Part shown: positions 63,904 through 64,000 of the stretch, in pieces | How positions within the stretch are numbered: the stretch's first letter is position 1 | Layout of the letters: the number at the start of each line of letters is the position of its first letter | NCBI RefSeq assembly: GCF_014650075.1 | Contig: NZ_BMUG01000007.1 | Coordinates: 62,001-126,000, forward strand | Direction of reading: 5' to 3' | Length of the DNA: 64,000 nucleotides | Source of the DNA: Streptomyces microflavus | GTDB taxonomy: Bacteria > Actinomycetota > Actinomycetes > Streptomycetales > Streptomycetaceae | The notes under the pieces: model-generated | Database searches by the model: none | Told to the model about the DNA's origin: nothing | The model's input: only the letters and a program-made list of their open reading frames with translations | Position numbers and translations under genes: made by a program

Positions 63904-63933
63904 TAGTTAGCATGGGTGTTGCAGTATCGAGCC

Positions 63934-64000
63934 ATGGCATCACTCAACGTCGGCAATCTCGGTGAGTACCTCCGGGAGCAGCGCCGTGCCGCGCAGCTCT
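63934..64000 (+). CDS. XRE-family HTH regulator, N-terminal part (runs off the window)
   Basis: Only 22 codons are in the window: MASLNVGNLGEYLREQRRAA followed by QL. NLGEYLREQRRAAQL is the first helix of a Cro/CI HTH, and the ATG at 63934 begins it. The rest lies outside. The palindrome at 63884-63903 sits just upstream. Confidence 0.7.
   Translation, partial: MASLNVGNLGEYLREQRRAAQL

Overview
The window comes from a Streptomyces-type actinomycete chromosome. GC is very high, third codon positions are almost all G/C, many starts are GTG, and several regulators are Streptomyces hallmarks: GlnR, a Fur-family protein matching Nur, and RsiG with its c-di-GMP motif. No IS element, integrase, CRISPR array or rRNA was found, and no complete tRNA.

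Region 1 (1-18.8 kb) looks like conserved core genome. It holds a response regulator/HtrA-like protease edge, a LacI regulator, glnR, a ThiS/MoaD protein, a sulfur-transfer group (26-residue Cys leader peptide, thiosulfate sulfurtransferase, DUF1416, DsrE-like), three tandem paralogous single-pass membrane proteins, nitrobindin, nur, ygfZ, dtd, rsiG, an asparaginase and an Eis-like acetyltransferase. Region 2 (18.8-27 kb) is accessory: an ABC exporter facing a TetR gene across two perfect palindromes, a second TetR, a DHA2 efflux pump with an upstream MarR, a HAD hydrolase, and a Cys-rich protein overlapping a small HTH protein that ends in a TTA codon.

Region 3 (27.2-34.9 kb) carries small tailoring or protective proteins (lipocalin-like, two SnoaL/NTF2-like, F420-type DUF385, FMN reductase), a CPA2 antiporter, a hemerythrin-like protein, a DHA2 pump and a regulator made of two fused MarR domains. 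Region 4 (34.9-55.6 kb) is one unidirectional block and the main discovery: a type II polyketide cluster with the urdamycin/PGA64 angucycline gene order (oxygenase E, cyclase F, KS-alpha, CLF, ACP, ketoreductase, aromatase, fused oxygenase-reductase M). It is preceded by a flavin-dependent halogenase, a flavin reductase, a biotin carboxylase and a questin-oxidase-family protein. It is followed by an exporter, a phosphopantetheinyl transferase, acyl-CoA carboxylase beta and epsilon subunits and an alpha/beta hydrolase. No glycosyltransferase, deoxysugar or methyltransferase gene is present, so the best prediction is a halogenated, non-glycosylated angucyclinone. Carboxylase and PPTase supply malonyl-CoA and holo-ACP, KS/CLF/ACP with KR, ARO and CYC build the tetracycle, and E/M oxygenases, halogenase and the questin-oxidase-like protein modify it.

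Region 5 (55.6-64 kb) holds an AlkZ-like glycosylase-family protein, a DinB protein opposite a WYL regulator, an F420 LLM oxidoreductase, an imine-reductase-like dehydrogenase opposite an HxlR regulator, a DIP1984 protein, a secreted-less beta-propeller-like protein and a truncated XRE regulator.

A structural theme runs through the whole window. Short tandem repeats start at, or span, stop codons and gene junctions (nitrobindin, nur, ygfZ, antiporter, double MarR, ACP, carboxylase beta/epsilon), or expand in frame inside cluster genes (questin-oxidase-like protein, urdM N-terminus, MFS loop, PPTase tail).
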